From: Opisthorchis felineus
Taxonomy: Eukaryota > Platyhelminthes > Trematoda > Opisthorchiida > Opisthorchiidae
DNA length: 64,000 nt
Direction: 5' to 3'
NCBI GenBank assembly: GCA_004794785.1
Contig: SJOL01005888.1
Span: 1 to 64,000 of the forward strand
The position numbers and the translations under genes are program-made. The notes under the pieces were generated by a model that had not been told where the DNA came from, made no database searches, and saw only the letters and a list, made by a program, of their open reading frames with translations. Positions 34,232 through 47,399 of this stretch are shown in pieces; the first letter of the stretch is position 1, and each line of letters starts with the position of its first letter.

Positions 34232-37200
34232 CCCAAGCCATACCATCCCCAGCTGAAAACAAAGACTGCCTGCAAGACACAAGGAACGGACTTTGCTGCC
34301 CACTTCAGTTAGTCCGACACACTATTCTAAACTGGACGTCGCTTACCTCACCAAACCTGACATTTTATACCGCATACCTCTAATTTTACGTTTGGCCAAT
34401 AACTCCTGGGATACCATGGAGCATGGCAGTTGCCCAGGTTCAGTGACCGATGGCGTAATTCTTTTCCTGCGTGATCTAGTGCTGGTTCGATTGCTAAGTT
34501 CGATGTACTCGGTGAGAGCATGATTGTTCCAGATGGATAATGTCAGTAATAGACAACAGTCAGCAAGTAAGTAGGCAGACATTAGTAGTTTTCTCTAAGG
34601 AGGTATATGGATTCACAAGATAGTACAAGAGCCAGTGGCCTCCTGCGTACATGAATAGCTAATCGGACTGGCAACGCAAAAAGCAAGGCAGCCATCCTTT
34701 GTAACGTTTTCAGTTATCATTGTGGAACACTTTGAAGGTGGCCAAGTCTCACTACGCTACGTTATGATCACTGGAGGGATATTACAGCCTTCCGGAATAT
34801 CTCTGTTGTGAGCATTTTCATCAACAATAACTAAAAACAACGAACGACGAGACAAATGGTCACGTAAAGGCTATTACTTTTTCAAAAGACACTCGACATC
34901 ATGGCGTATTTTCTCAAGTCACCGGGAAAACTGAAAAGGATGAATAACTTTGTTGGCTTCTCCACCAGGCAGGAAAGTTGCTACGACATGTCTTTTATTG
35001 TATAAAGGAAGTCTGTTCTCCTGAAAACGGTCCAAAGTTAAACAAAACCGTCACCTCTGTTTCTGCTAAAACCACACTGCAGGTGAAGCGGTTTTCCATG
35101 AAATATATCCTCTCCTGAATTTCAAACAGTCTGTCTTAATCCCTCAAGTTTTAACTCACCATCCTACAAAGTTCTGGCTTTTCCGATCTAGTCACTCCAA
35201 GAAGGGGCTCCTGTGCTGGACAAGCACAGCAAACGCCAAAGCCAATTAATAGAGCTACCCACTTTCGGACAGGACCCAGCAAAGGGAGAAATTCGAAACC
35301 CAAGCGCATCGTTATTTGTTGACTTTGACACGCACCAACGTCCCTAATTGATCTTCCTGATATCCGGATAAGATGTGCTCACCTGACCTAGCTTTATGGT
35401 AAACAGAAGTGAGAGAAGAAGGCAAAAGCGAACTCAGTGATGACTGTTCTGGTCCTTCCGACCAAAATTAGAAACGCGTCAAATGATTTTCGTTGTGCCT
35501 CGTTCAATAAGTCCTCATTCGTATGATTACCAACCCATCGTCACTGGCGAATATCCCAATGATATCATTATCCCCTACGTTGGTAAAGGGTTATCAAGCA
35601 CTGTGCAAAAAACGTGTGAGGAATTTAGTCTTGGTCAGGCAGCGTTTTATTAAAAAAAACGTCAAGTTAACGGAATCTGACAAAAGCAGATAAACAGAAA
35701 TGAATGGTACGACTGGTGAGTTAATGCTTGAATGTCGCAGTGACAAGGCCGATTGTATGGTCCTTGTCTCGCTACGGTGATTTTTGAAAATCTCACTCGT
35801 TCTGCTTTACCTCCTTTCTAGAGCTAATCGTTTGGGCTTTCGTCGAACAGAGTTAGATATCAATTAAAACACCAAGTGCATTTTAAGGATTAAACTCTTG
35901 AAAATAATCTGTTTGAAGCCTATGTAGTTTACGAAAATAACATGGAAGAAAAGTCGGATAACAAGTCTTTATTTTTGACATAACGCATTACTCATACAAT
36001 TGACGAAATCTGTTTAACAACCCACTATCGGTTTCCCCTTTCTTTGGGCTCGTCAGACAGAGGTGAGCCAAAAGACGCCATCAGCTCTATGATCCATCAA
36101 ATCAGCAAATTGCATTTAACTGGTAAAGTAAATTGATCTTAATAACAGGCTCATCTGAATCCAGTTGAATCTCCTGTTTAAGCTGTTCTTTGACTAAATT
36201 TGCTCCACAAAGGCCGCTTCCTATATTAGTTGGCACGATACTCAAGTCGTCGCAGTATATTTCTCGACATAACACAACTTATGAGTAGTGAACTCCGTGA
36301 AGAAAATGTACCACGATATATCAAATAGTATGCTAAACGAAACATGAGGAGGCCTTTACGCAGCATACTCAACTGGAGAATTACATACACGAGAGATACA
36401 CTTCTTTCAGACGAATGTAATTTGCAAATGAGTGTACTTCGTCAACTCACCGTTTGGCTCCTGCAGCAATGGCCAACCAAATAATGGTATATGGGAACAG
36501 ACTGCTCTAGTGCCTTTTAAAAAATTCCCATGTATATGTATACATATAGGGTGCAAATCTGGGCATGGTTATGAACGGTTTAATTTATTATTATTATCAT
36601 TACGACAGTCGTCAACTTGGAGAAAATTAAAAGCGCCCCTTTTTTGATGGTGGCATTCATATGAGGGAAACGGATTTTTCCACGGATATAGCGTTTTACT
36701 TGGTTTACTCTGTACTGGTCCCTCATAGGATCATCACAAATGAACGTAAGCTATTCAAGAAAAGCACTTTTTCGAAAGGTGTCGTATCACAAACTCCTAA
36801 TTAATAATGTTCCCAGAACCCTGTCTCTATCATTGACACCCCTACTTGCGAGAAACCAGGTTGCAACCAAGTCACCTAGAATGGCAAGCACTTGCGGGAG
36901 TAAACGAAAAGAAACATCAAACGAGCTAGGCTGAAATAGCTCCAAATTGTTCTTTTGAACTCACTTCGATGAACTTTATCTCGCTCTCCAACTGTGTCCC
37001 TCGTTAAGTTCATCGTAATTTGTAAATAAATGTTCACCTGCCTATAAGTCCAACTTAATTTTTGTGAACGACGGAATATTGACGGGAATTCGGAGATTAA
37101 ACCAATTCTGTGGGTTCCAATTCGAGAAAAAAACAGTTATGATTTGTTCAGAAGTTTTCGTCAACCTTAATGAGTAGTTTTATGTCAAGGGCAATATTTC

Positions 37201-40160
37201 TATGTACTGAATTCGTTGGAGCTGGAAATTAAGCCGGTCTTTGTGCAGCATGTTTATTTGAAGAATACTGTTAATGAGGTCGTCGGTTGAGGTCGGTTGG
37301 GTCTCCTTCTACACCTCTATTCACAAGCCAGTTTTTATTTGCATGTACACACAGGGTGTCACGTGACGACAAAACTCTTTTCTAGGCCCCGCGGATGTTG
37401 TACCGCGAAGTATCCACTTGCCTAAGCTCGGACGAATGAAGATTATAGGAGCAGGGTAGCAGAAGCTGTAAACTCTCGATGGTCTTCAGGTCACCAAAAT
37501 CAGAGCAACTCAACTCAGCGTGACAGCTACTGTCTTTTTGACGGATAGTCGGCGTCGAAACAGGTGGTGCAACTGGTAACGATATCTAACCGCTATTGAG
37601 TTCTACACGTGGACGTCCTTGGTAAAATATCCATGCCATTCAGCGTGAGCCACCAAAGAAATATAACGCTATACTTATCACGATGTTTGGCAAATTCAGT
37701 CTCCGATTTTGGTTCTCGTTCTGATAATGTGCGAGGACCAGCTGAAACACTTGTAAACCGGTCATATGACATCCCTGTTAGATGTTCTTACCTTGTTCTC
37801 ATCCCACGCTTCTGTGCCACATATTCTGCTAAATGCACTACCTCTCCGAACTTATCAGCCGAATCAGGTGCGGCGATCGCATACAAGGAGTATCCAGTGA
37901 AATGGTCCTAAAGAGACGTGACGGCGATGCCGGAGATGGGTATTAGGTTGTGTTACTGTACATAGGAATACAAAAAGTCTTTTTGTCATGACTGGTCCCA
38001 GCGTCAAAGGTCGGTCAAAGTTCAATGGAGATTCGATACAGATGGTGAGGTGATCCAGTTCCCACTAAATACATAAAACCTCATGTAGAATGCGAGCAAA
38101 AGATATTGCTCGGCTAAAGGAAAATGCAAAGATGTACAATACACATTAATTACCTCTCAGTAGGGTAAAATAGGATTACTGAAATGCGCTCTTAGTATTC
38201 GAAAAGTCGCTTTTTTTAGAACAGAGAAGGTTTTTGTAAAGTTGGGTGGTCATTGTTGGAAGGTGTTCATTATAAGGAGGTCCGATTTTCAGGTGGATAT
38301 TTTTGGGAAATAAATAATGAAACAGTGCCTCTATGTGAAAGGCTTTATAAAGGTGTGAAAATTCTACTGTTGTGTGCTTCGTGGATAAAAATCAAAATGC
38401 AGCAGATCACGCAATAAGTAAAACAAAGTAGAAGTAATTATGCGATGACGAATCAGACTCATTTTCATGGGGCCTTTAAAAAGTCTGTTGAAAAGGTTAT
38501 CCCCGTAGGATAATAAACCGAAAATATTTTGGATGTCCCAGTGCTGAAGAAGAACAAGCCTACTTTCCAATCAGTGAAGGATTTCATGGAATCCGAAAAA
38601 TGACGGAGAAAACCACGAAAGGAGAACGTTTGTCGAAAAAACATGAGTTGTTTAAGTCCTCAGGAGGAAACAGTGGAAAACACCTAGGGTTTACCGAACT
38701 TTCCAGTAAAATCTCAACTCATATATTCGGCATACTAACCAGAGCCAGGCAAATCGAAATTGTCATTTACCTGGCTCAAGCAAAGCCCACCACTCAAGAA
38801 CGAACCCCTATGACCCATTTTACCATCTGCCACTTGCCATAGGGTAACGTCACATTATTCACGTAACACCCAATCTATGCAGCTTCTTGCATACATAGTT
38901 TGAGTGCCCTCTTTCTCGTTCTTTTTTAGTGTACGGCATTAAGAGCGTCCGTTTCAATTGCAGAATGAGCGAAAACGGCTGCCAAGTGAAGAGAACCTCA
39001 ACACTTGACTGAGGTTTACTGTGCTGTGCCAGAAATAAGTACTCTGGTTGTAGTCATTCAGCCGCCTGCGGAAACAAGCTGAGGAAAGGCCGGTGGGAGT
39101 GTGTCGGATGCCAGGGCACACATTTGTGACGTCATCCGGGCAACCGTCAGTTAACTTTCGGGCGGGGGTGGTGGTGGTGAAAAACAGTTGCGTTTGGTTA
39201 CCACATCCATCGGTTCACTGGTAGTGATGCACAGTGTACTGGAAGCACTCTACGAAGGAGGGTTTAAGAAGTACACTTTAGTGAGGAATATTAGGGGAAT
39301 TGCAGACCGTTCCCAACTTAAGACCTCCAATGGACATCGTGCCCATGAAAATGAAGAGTACTTCCAACTGGTTTTATGGGCTGGGAAGGTCTGCTTTGAA
39401 GTATGAAAGCGTGAAGGCGTGAGAGATGAAATATCCCTGCTCAAACCGTTTTGACAAATCAAACAGGTGATGTTAAGTTGGAGTAGTGACGAAAAACGGA
39501 CAATACAACTCTACACAAGCTGTTTGCGTGTTTTTCATGCGAATTCATGTTAACAAGAGACCTACTGACATTGAAGGAAACCCACGTAGGGTTTTAGAAA
39601 AGGATTACCTTTTAGTTGCATTGTTTGACTATCCAAGTTTTGACTTTTCTCATGACGGTGGTACATTTTCTGAAGTAGGACGCTCGTTCGATCTATCCGG
39701 CTGATCTGACACTCTCTCTCTTATACGGTGACGCCATACGCAAGCCACTTTTCCTCCTAAAACAAGGTGTCCTGCCAACAGCAACTAAATTTACTTGTTG
39801 CCCTCCAAAATCGTAATAAAGTGAGAATACTATAACATTTTAATCACGATTTTGGTCGTTTTACGAAGACATGAGTATGAAAGGGGGCAAAACCCAAATC
39901 TTTGTCAGAATATGCAGAAATGTACAACCATAGCTAACGTTGATACTCGGTGAGTAGCTCGTGGGAGAGAAAAATGAATTGGAATAGTGAAATCAGCTGA
40001 CGGAAATCGACAAGCCATGATGTTTGCACCATAATTGTCGAAAGGATAAAAAGCTTGACTTATTACCGTAGGGGACAGGACACCAAATATTACGTCAACG
40101 TTCATGTGGATTTCCGTAAATAAAGGTCACTTTGTTAAGTTAAAATTTTTTCGGTAATTT
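32105..40160. other. long unassigned stretch
   Basis: Eight kilobases with no recognisable gene. Visible content is the TTA microsatellite at 34192-34230, a small GGTGGTGGTGG run near 39165, and scattered short frames on both strands. It may be intronic or old decayed repeat. Confidence 0.4.
34192..34230. repeat. (TTA)n microsatellite
   Basis: About ten nearly uninterrupted ATT/TTA triplets. Confidence 0.9.
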
Positions 40161-40164
40161 TCAT

Positions 40165-40370
40165 TTGAGATTCCGTCCTGTAAACGAAGCTAATCTATGC
40201 TGAAAAGCCGAGAAGTATCGTACAGCTGCTTGGCCCTTATTGAGAATCATCAGCTGTTCGAATCTCAAGGCCTTTTCGAACTGGTGACCTCCACGATAGT
40301 AATTTGAACATCTGGCCGTTATGTCACAAATGGCTGATCAGCAGCGGAATCAACTCGCATTTTTTCTGGT
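40165..40370 (-). mobile_element. SINE family B, copy 4
   Basis: Minus-strand copy with tail words 'tatgctgaaaagccgagaag' and an intact CTGATGA core, but a lost GAAA core and unpaired stem I. The head has diverged near 40320. Confidence 0.7.
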
Positions 40371-40569
40371 AAACTCTCGAATATAACCGTCCCAAAATAG
40401 CACAGGCCTTCTCGAAATTCGGATGATTTGGGTCCACCAGTCACATGTGGTTACACACAACGATGCTGCATAGAAGTGAGTTAAAAACGAACGATGATCT
40501 AGGGCAAAAGAAGCGATGCGGCATTTCATTCCCGTTTGTGAAATTTGCTTATCGATACTGTGTTGGTAT

Positions 40570-40632
40570 TGAGACGAAGTTGATTAACTTACTAATTTAC
40601 CTACTAACTAACTTACTAATTTTACTCCACTA
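40570..40632. repeat. short imperfect tandem repeat
   Basis: 'acttactaattt' and 'acctactaacta' alternate over about 50 bp. Confidence 0.6.
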
Positions 40633-40879
40633 TCAGCGTATGGCAAAAAGGCAGTATGCATAGCAATGTGAGGAAATTGTTAATGCTCAATTCAGCTATA
40701 GCTTCTCACACAGCCATTAATCAATAAGTGGCTCAAAAAAGAATAGTTTCACAATGAGAGAAACTACCATCGGAGAAGTGGTCACTCGAGGAACAAGTCA
40801 GCATGTGGACACGTGATATGGATTCCGTGACTGAAGAATCAATCACTCTATACTCTTTCTAAGTGCGAGCTAACCACAC

Positions 40880-41055
40880 TGGTGATCGGCCGCTCGTGGC
40901 CGAACGGTTAAGCGTTCGAATTGCTAGCCGTGAGTTGAGCACAGCTGGTGATCTCCAACAAGGATGAAACAACTGTACAGTGCTTATTGGTTTTTCAGAA
41001 TAGACTGGGTTCACTTACATGATGAAAACTCAATTGGTACTCATGCCTCATGTTT
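40880..41055 (+). mobile_element. SINE family B, copy 5
   Basis: The A box TGGCCGAACGG (40897-40907) is clear, but the B box segment is deleted, so the head joins the tail early. The hammerhead-like tail at 40939-40983 is the best kept on the 3-prime side among copies. It is in inverted orientation to copy 4, about 0.5 kb away. Confidence 0.8.
40939..40983 (+). ncRNA. hammerhead ribozyme motif in SINE B copy 5 (core changed)
   Basis: Stem I arms GCACAG (40939-40944) and CAGTGC (40978-40983) pair at five of six positions. The core reads CTGGTGA (40945-40951) instead of CTGATGA, stem II is TCC/GGA, GAAA is intact (40966-40969), and the stem III segment is ACAACTGT followed by A, the predicted cleavage nucleotide. 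The A-to-G core change should weaken or remove activity. Confidence 0.65.
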
Positions 41056-42200
41056 TCAAGTGAACTTCAAAGTTGAATACAGAAATGTCGGTTGAGCAAC
41101 TTTCAGGCTGTGAGGCTCAGACTACTAATTCTCACTTGCGGATTGAGTCGCCTTTTCGTTTGTTTGGTTTGTCCGCTGTCAGTTGTGAATTCGAACCTTA
41201 TGCACAATGGCTGGTCAGGTATAATCGCCTCACAAACCTGGTAAACTTGGGTTCCCGAAATTCGAAGGACCGTTGACACTACGCATCCCATGAATTCTGA
41301 GTTGACTTGTGTACTTTTCCGGACGTTGCTAATGAACACTAGTGCAAGTCGGTGGATGAAGAATTGTCAGGCTAGTTTATTGTTATACGTTATTATTATA
41401 GCTGTTGTGGGGAAGATATCCTTGTGAAACCAGTCAAGACAAGGCAAAACTTACACTTCAAAAATACTCCAAGTCCTGATGTGGCTGATCTGCAGCTGAC
41501 CCTTCGTGTGTAGAGAGGACCAACTTTGCAAAGGTCCATAAACTGAACCAGTGTGACCAAAAGCATGAACAATCTCACTAGTCTAAGCTGCCTCAGTGTC
41601 ACTGCTGCCCACAAGGGCACAGCGAGAGGAGCATGTTGTGAATATTGGTCGAAACGTTGTGTCAAACTTCAATAAGTATATTGACAATGTGTCAAGTAAC
41701 ATCCTTTAGACTTTTGGAGCGTTCGCTAACCGAGAATGCTTTACCTGTCGATTCGAATGTAGGATAGAAGAATTACCCTTTTAAAGTCAGAAATGACTGA
41801 ACGGTGCCTGTGTCACTGCTTCTACCTTCAGACTTGCCATGATTTACGGAAAGGAATGGTGGCTACAAAAAGTGTGACACAGGCAGCTGAGCAGGTAAAT
41901 GTTGATCTGTTCGCGGACTACGGCAACTGACTTGCAAGTGTCTCCTCATTTTCGGAATAGATTTCATCAATCCGCGCGCTGGGGTGTCTCCTCGAATGAT
42001 GGAGGAACTTTTGCAAACTAAGCGCCAAGTTTCACCCGCAGATCAACAGTCACTGGATCAACTACACATGAGCGCACCAGAGCTAAAAGTATTATAACAT
42101 ATTGCCTATCCGAGGAGATTGGGTAGCTTCAACTGCACAAGCGTCGTTTTACGTTTTAAAGCTCTGTTGGCCAGAGGATCGTGAGAGGCAAAAATGACAC

Positions 42201-42347
42201 TGTGATAACAACGGGGTACACTCAAATTGAGCGTCGTGGGATCTTAACATCTTCCTGGCTGGGGTCCGCGTGATTATCCTTGGGCGTGGTTGAAACTCAC
42301 ACTCCGGCGCTAAGTCTCTGGAGCGGGAACAGCAGTTGGATATAACA
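42201..42347 (+). mobile_element. probable 5-prime LTR of a decayed Gypsy element
   Basis: The segment begins TGTGATAACA, ends TATAACA, and is followed after three bases by TGGCGACACT (42351-42360), which resembles a tRNA primer binding site. The gag frame starts 29 bp beyond that LTR end. The 3-prime LTR was not found, so the boundaries are inferred. Confidence 0.5.
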
Positions 42348-42375
42348 GATTGGCGACACTCGAACTAATGGAAAT

Positions 42376-44100
42376 ATGACAATAACTGATGAAGAGTTGA
42401 AGGAAATCCTTCCACAACAACAAAACCAGTTTGAGGTGGCACAAGTGCATTTGGCGGAAACCTTGACGCATCAACTCACAAAGAAACCACCAAACTCGAC
42501 TCCAGTTGCAAATTTCGTAGACTCAGTCGCCAACACCATCACCGAGTTCCATTATAAACCTGATAATGGTCTAATATTCGATCCGTGGTTCAGAGGTTAT
42601 GAAGATATTTTTAAAGTCGAACTGAAGCACAAAGATAATGCCTTGAGAGTGCGCTTGTTGCTCAGAAAACTTGGTACAACGGAAAATACACGGTAGTTCA
42701 TCCTGCCAAAGAACACGCGAGGTCTCAGCTTTGCAAAACGGTGCGGCAGCTCTCAACAATCTTCGGTGAGTGCTCGTCTTTGTTTGATATTCGCTATCAA
42801 TGCATAAAACTAGTGAAAAAGGAATCTGAAGACTATATCACTTATGCCGGTGGAGCCAATCTTGAATGTAAACATTTCAAGTTATATATCATGACCAAAG
42901 ACTATTTCAAGTGCCTTATTTTCATTTATGGCCTTCAGTCACATTCACAAAATGATATCAGAACAAGCCCATTGGACAGGATTGAACAATCTCTCTAGAT
43001 AACGCTGAAGTCCTTCATTCCCGAGTGCCAGCGCCTCTGGAATCTCAATGGCCATGTTGGAGACCATTACATAACCCTGGTTTCAGTATTGCCAAGACGA
43101 CTTCGAGGCAACCTCTCGTAGCGGCAAATTCAAACGGAGCAAAGCCCCTTCGGCATGCTGGGAATGCGGCGAATGGTATTTTGTGCGATTGTGTCCTTAT
43201 AGAAAGTACAAGTATTCAGTATGCAATCGACGTAGACACAAGGAAATCCAGTGCCGGACGCGGAAAGCTACTCGAAGACTCAGTCAAACCCGGAGGTCAC
43301 GAAGCAGACGGAGCCAGTCAGAATCTCAATTTAACACAACACTTGCCACACATGATAACCAGGTCGATGCTCGTCACAAGTATGCTGCAATCATAGCAAA
43401 CGAAAGCACAATTTGATTGCAGCTTGATACGGCTCCCGATGTTACGACTGTATCCCGGCACACCTGGGAGAAGATTGGATCACAGAAATTCATACCACCA
43501 ATGAACACCACAAGAAAGCGGGGATAAGCTTCAATTGCTTGGTGAATTTGACTGCAATATGGAGATGGCAGGCAATCGTGACTACTTTATTGTCTATCAT
43601 GCTGCTTGGGAGCTTAATCTCCTGTGTATAGACTAGATCGATCGTTTGCGTCTTCTAACAGTCCCGATCGAAAACTTATGCTTATCAACACCAACATGAG
43701 GGAAGCCAACATTTCGGTCTGTGAGGGACTATCGTTCCGGGCACCAAAAGTGGACTGTTAGAGTAGGCCTCAAAAAAATCAGCCAGGTGATCTACAGCGT
43801 CCTGATGGGATCATTGATATGGAAACATTCAGCTACACCGGACTAAGTGCTCGATCCCAAAGGCGAGAGGACAGTCATTTGACCTCAGCCTGTTGCGCGA
43901 GAACTTCGATCTCCCAAGACCAGCACCAGCACCCACTTCTTCACATGTATTGTCCAAGACATATTCATTGCTGCAACCGGAACACCGTACCGGTCGCGCC
44001 AGAAAACTGTTGGAACTTTTTCAACTTGACAGCGCCGACACTATTACGTCGAATGGCCAAAAGGATGAGGTGTCAGGAAGGTCACATTTCTGAAAAAAAC
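42376..44100 (+). pseudogene. CsRn1-like Gypsy gag-protease remnant with pol deleted
   Basis: Plus-strand frames resemble the Gag of CsRn1-type Gypsy elements of flukes. An ATG frame at 42376-42696 carries ITEFHYKPDNGLIFDPWF, and a shifted frame at 42741-42998 carries QLSTIFGECSSLFDIRYQC. A Cys/His zinc-binding region (CWECG then CNRRRHKEIQC, about 43155-43255) follows, then a protease-like stretch (LLGEFDCNMEMAGNRD, about 43535-43580). Frameshifts and stops separate the parts. The RT, RNase H and most of integrase are absent; a frame around 43893-44093 may be the far end of pol, which would imply an internal deletion near 43790. Confidence 0.75.
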
Positions 44101-44749
44101 ACGATCGACACGATCAATGTTGATGGGTATTCACTAAACGCCGATCAGATAGCCTGGATTAATGTCAAAAATTCCATTAAATAGCGCGAGCTCCCTTGTA
44201 ACGTCCTATCCAAACTGCCTAGCTGCACTTTGTCTGTCTTCGTATACTAACTTCATATTTCAAGAGGTCCGCAAAGGGCGTTCCGTCAGTTCCGCTAGTG
44301 ACATCTTACTACGATATGATGCTTGGACATGTCTATTTCATCAAAGTTCTGTGATGCAGAGATCGTTTTTCGCCTCCACTCCTCCCCTTTCTTTCCAGAC
44401 TCCACAGGGTACCCTCCTCATATGGCGGCTAAGCACGAATATTCACTATTGGCGTGTCGCTTTCTTTGATGCTGTTGGTGGATACTTTGTTAGTACACCC
44501 AATATACAGGTATTGACCACAGTTGGGCTGTACAAAATTCTCAAAATTTTGCTGAAATCTGCGTATTTTCCCATCAATTATTGGTACAAGCAACAAGGGC
44601 AAGCTGCAGTTTTTGACCCCGTCTGAGATTAACTACTCATGCTCGACGCATTCTATCTCAGTCATGCGTCAAGCCAGTCTTCTGAAGGCTAAAGAGAATA
44701 GTATTCAGACCGTTTATCGGGCCGGGCTATAGCAAGCGTCATAGTTTAC

Positions 44750-44985
44750 AAATCAGATTTCGTCCTGTCAGAAAAACCAATCTATGCTGAAAGACGAAGG
44801 AGGATGGTACAGCAGTTTTACCATTATTAGAAATCATCGCAGTGCTCACCTCACAGAACGCGGAGAGTTTCGAACCCGCGATCTTCCGGCCAGTGGTTGA
44901 TCACAACCGTTCGGCCACAAGTGACTAAACACCAGTATGATCAGCTCTCAGTTAGACAGGATACTGTGTCAGTCATCCTTCAATC
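44750..44985 (-). mobile_element. SINE family B, copy 6
   Basis: On the minus strand the A box TGGCCGAACGG (44908-44918) and B box GGTTCGAAACT (about 44866-44876) are both clean, the best promoter head of the family here. The tail keeps a stem I arm GCACTG, but the ribozyme core has a deletion (CGATGA) and GAAA became AAAA. Confidence 0.85.
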
Positions 44986-47190
44986 GCTCACCCTTCATCC
45001 TTCCTTCTGAATAGATTTGCTTCACAGATAGGACAATAACTCCTCAAACCAACATGAAGTGTCATAAATGTTCAACCAGTGGACCCTTAAACCTGATCTG
45101 CTGATTTTCACTTTACCCTCCTAAATCCATGAAGATGAGGTCTCGTCAACTCTATGGACTCTGAAAATTAACCACTCGCTATTGATGTCAACTGAAGCAC
45201 CTGATGCAAACGACGCACACAATCAAGTATTTGGAAAGGTACAAACCTAAAAGGACACTATTCGAAGGTTATTGTTCGAAAATTACATCTTTTGCACCTG
45301 GTGATGTCCCTATTTTAATTTTACTGTATATCACTTTTACTGTCGCAGAGTTCCGAAACTGGGACACAGTGGGTGGATGGTAACCGGAAGCTTATCTACT
45401 CCCACCATGCAACTAGGTAAGGAGCTGTTGACATTTTTCAAATGTCACCGATAAGTACCTGGAATGTTCCAGTAATTAGCTGTGTATTCTCCTGCTTTTC
45501 AAAATGTTTTTTTTGTCCTATGGAAATGTCGTTTGGGAAAGAATACGCCTCGCTTTTATTGTTGTGCACATGGATAAAATTTGGGTGGTTTATACTAATC
45601 TAGTGCAACGAGTAGAGTATCGTGTCATCAGAACTCTTTTTATGCAACCTGAGGGTAAGGGACTACTTTTCTGGCCTTTTTCGTGTCACCAAGCTATAAT
45701 GTGATCCACTGATCCCGTGTGATTTTGCGATCCTTCAAAGCTTATACACTACACCTCAATTGAAAGTTTCGTACTAGAAGTATAGAGACATATTGCATTG
45801 GCCCAAGTTTCCTTAAACTGAAATCTCCAGGCGAAGTCAGTAATCATCTCAGGAATCTAAAAGTGATGTTTGATTAAAATGAGGGAACTGCCTTCCACGT
45901 GTCAAAAGTGACCTAACCTGAGGTGTTTTTCACCACCGGGTCGAGTCACCAGTTTCCGGCCTGCTACTTAGTTATAACGTTCTAGATGCTGATTGGAAGG
46001 AGCATTAAAATCGGATGGAACCAGAGGTTATCAAGGGAAGTGGAGCGTATTTATTGGAATCTTGGCGCACTTCCTGGGAACTAGTAGAGGAAATCGGATT
46101 AATCCTATACATTACAGCACAGAAACTTAACTGGTTACTGATAGTTCCCAAGTTATGGGCTGCGATTCTGGTCCTAGTCTGGGGCACAAAACTATGGAGA
46201 CCAGAACGTGGCATATTGCGGGGCTAAAAATTCCAAAAACATTTTGAATCAGTCCACATTTATGAACTATATTTATTGGAACAGAATTGGCGCCCACTAC
46301 TTCCGAAAAAACCGGCGACTTTCATGTAGAATGGCTAGTCCGGACATTCTTTTGCACACTGACAGCTTGTCATGGTTTAAGTCAAATAAATAGTCCCATT
46401 TGAGATCGGAACAAACTTGTTTTGAGCAGTGCTTCTGATAAAATGTTGACAGACGAGTAAATTTAGAGACAGTTTGCAAGTTCAAGGAGGTAATTCGTGT
46501 GACCTGGATGAAAAACGCAGAAGGGAATGAATCCCAAATGAGACTTTTCGTTTTGCTCAAAGAGGGATCATTGGTTGGCCAGAGTAAAGTGAGAGTCTTC
46601 ACGTGCCTTTTTGATGACAGAGTGATTGCTAACGCTTCCTGAGCGCAGTAAACTCTGCTGTTCCGGAGGCTTTTTTGCAGTTGACATTCGAAAAATTGGA
46701 TGGCCTCGATTAATTATGCTGTATGATTCATTTGCGTCGACTTGGTGATACGTATTGATCAGGTGGCTTGCAGTTATACTCCTCCGGTTGGAACACAGGA
46801 CACTAAATGCTCAGCTGTTCTTGGCGGTAGCTGCCGAGTCATGCAAACCGTATAGTTTGCGGGATGATAACAAACAAATAAATGTAGGAAAAATGAATTA
46901 ATAATGGCTGATGCCAGAAGATACGTGTGAAAACACGAACCGTGCATGACAGAATACATTAAATCTCAGTACAAAATGAACCAAAGAAGTCCACGAACTG
47001 ATGAGGCACAGTGACAAAGAACCGCTTTCATGGAATGAGGGAAGATGTCATTAGGGAAAGAAAGTAATTTTTCTTGCATAAGCTTAAAAGCATTGTAGAT
47101 GGCTCTAACGAGGAGGCTTCAATACACCCGTTCGGTGGATTTGTTATAGACCTAACCACAATCCGAAGCAAAAACATCTAATTCATTATT
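44986..47190. other. unassigned DNA
   Basis: Short frames at 45504-45704 and 46015-46227 have no recognisable motifs. No repeat was matched. Confidence 0.35.
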
Positions 47191-47200
47191 TCCATTTCAG

Positions 47201-47393
47201 ATTGGTTGTTCTTAATTTAGGCATGCTTACTTCTTATCAAATGATTATGAAACTGGATGAACATAGAGGTCGGGTTGAAGAAATTGAGCAATGTACAAGG
47301 GCCATAAACGTTTGTCTCAGAGAATACAGATGGGGCAAACAGTGTGTCTCGTTATTTATATCGTTTGTTCTTGAACAAACAAATAAAGAATAA
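47201..47393 (+). CDS. candidate terminal exon, unidentified
   Basis: A good acceptor (attatttccatttcag, ending 47200) opens a frame of about 63 codons with KLDEHRGRVEEIEQC, a charged and possibly helical stretch, ending in TAA. AATAAA overlaps the end of the frame (47382-47387). Upstream exons were not found and I recognise no family, so it could be chance. Confidence 0.28.
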
Positions 47394-47399
47394 TACATA

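Noticed and set aside
44162..44626. 154-codon open frame, one of the longest in the window
   Set aside because: No recognisable motif, no supporting splice sites or repeat match. It is better regarded as chance or decayed element sequence downstream of the Gypsy remnant.
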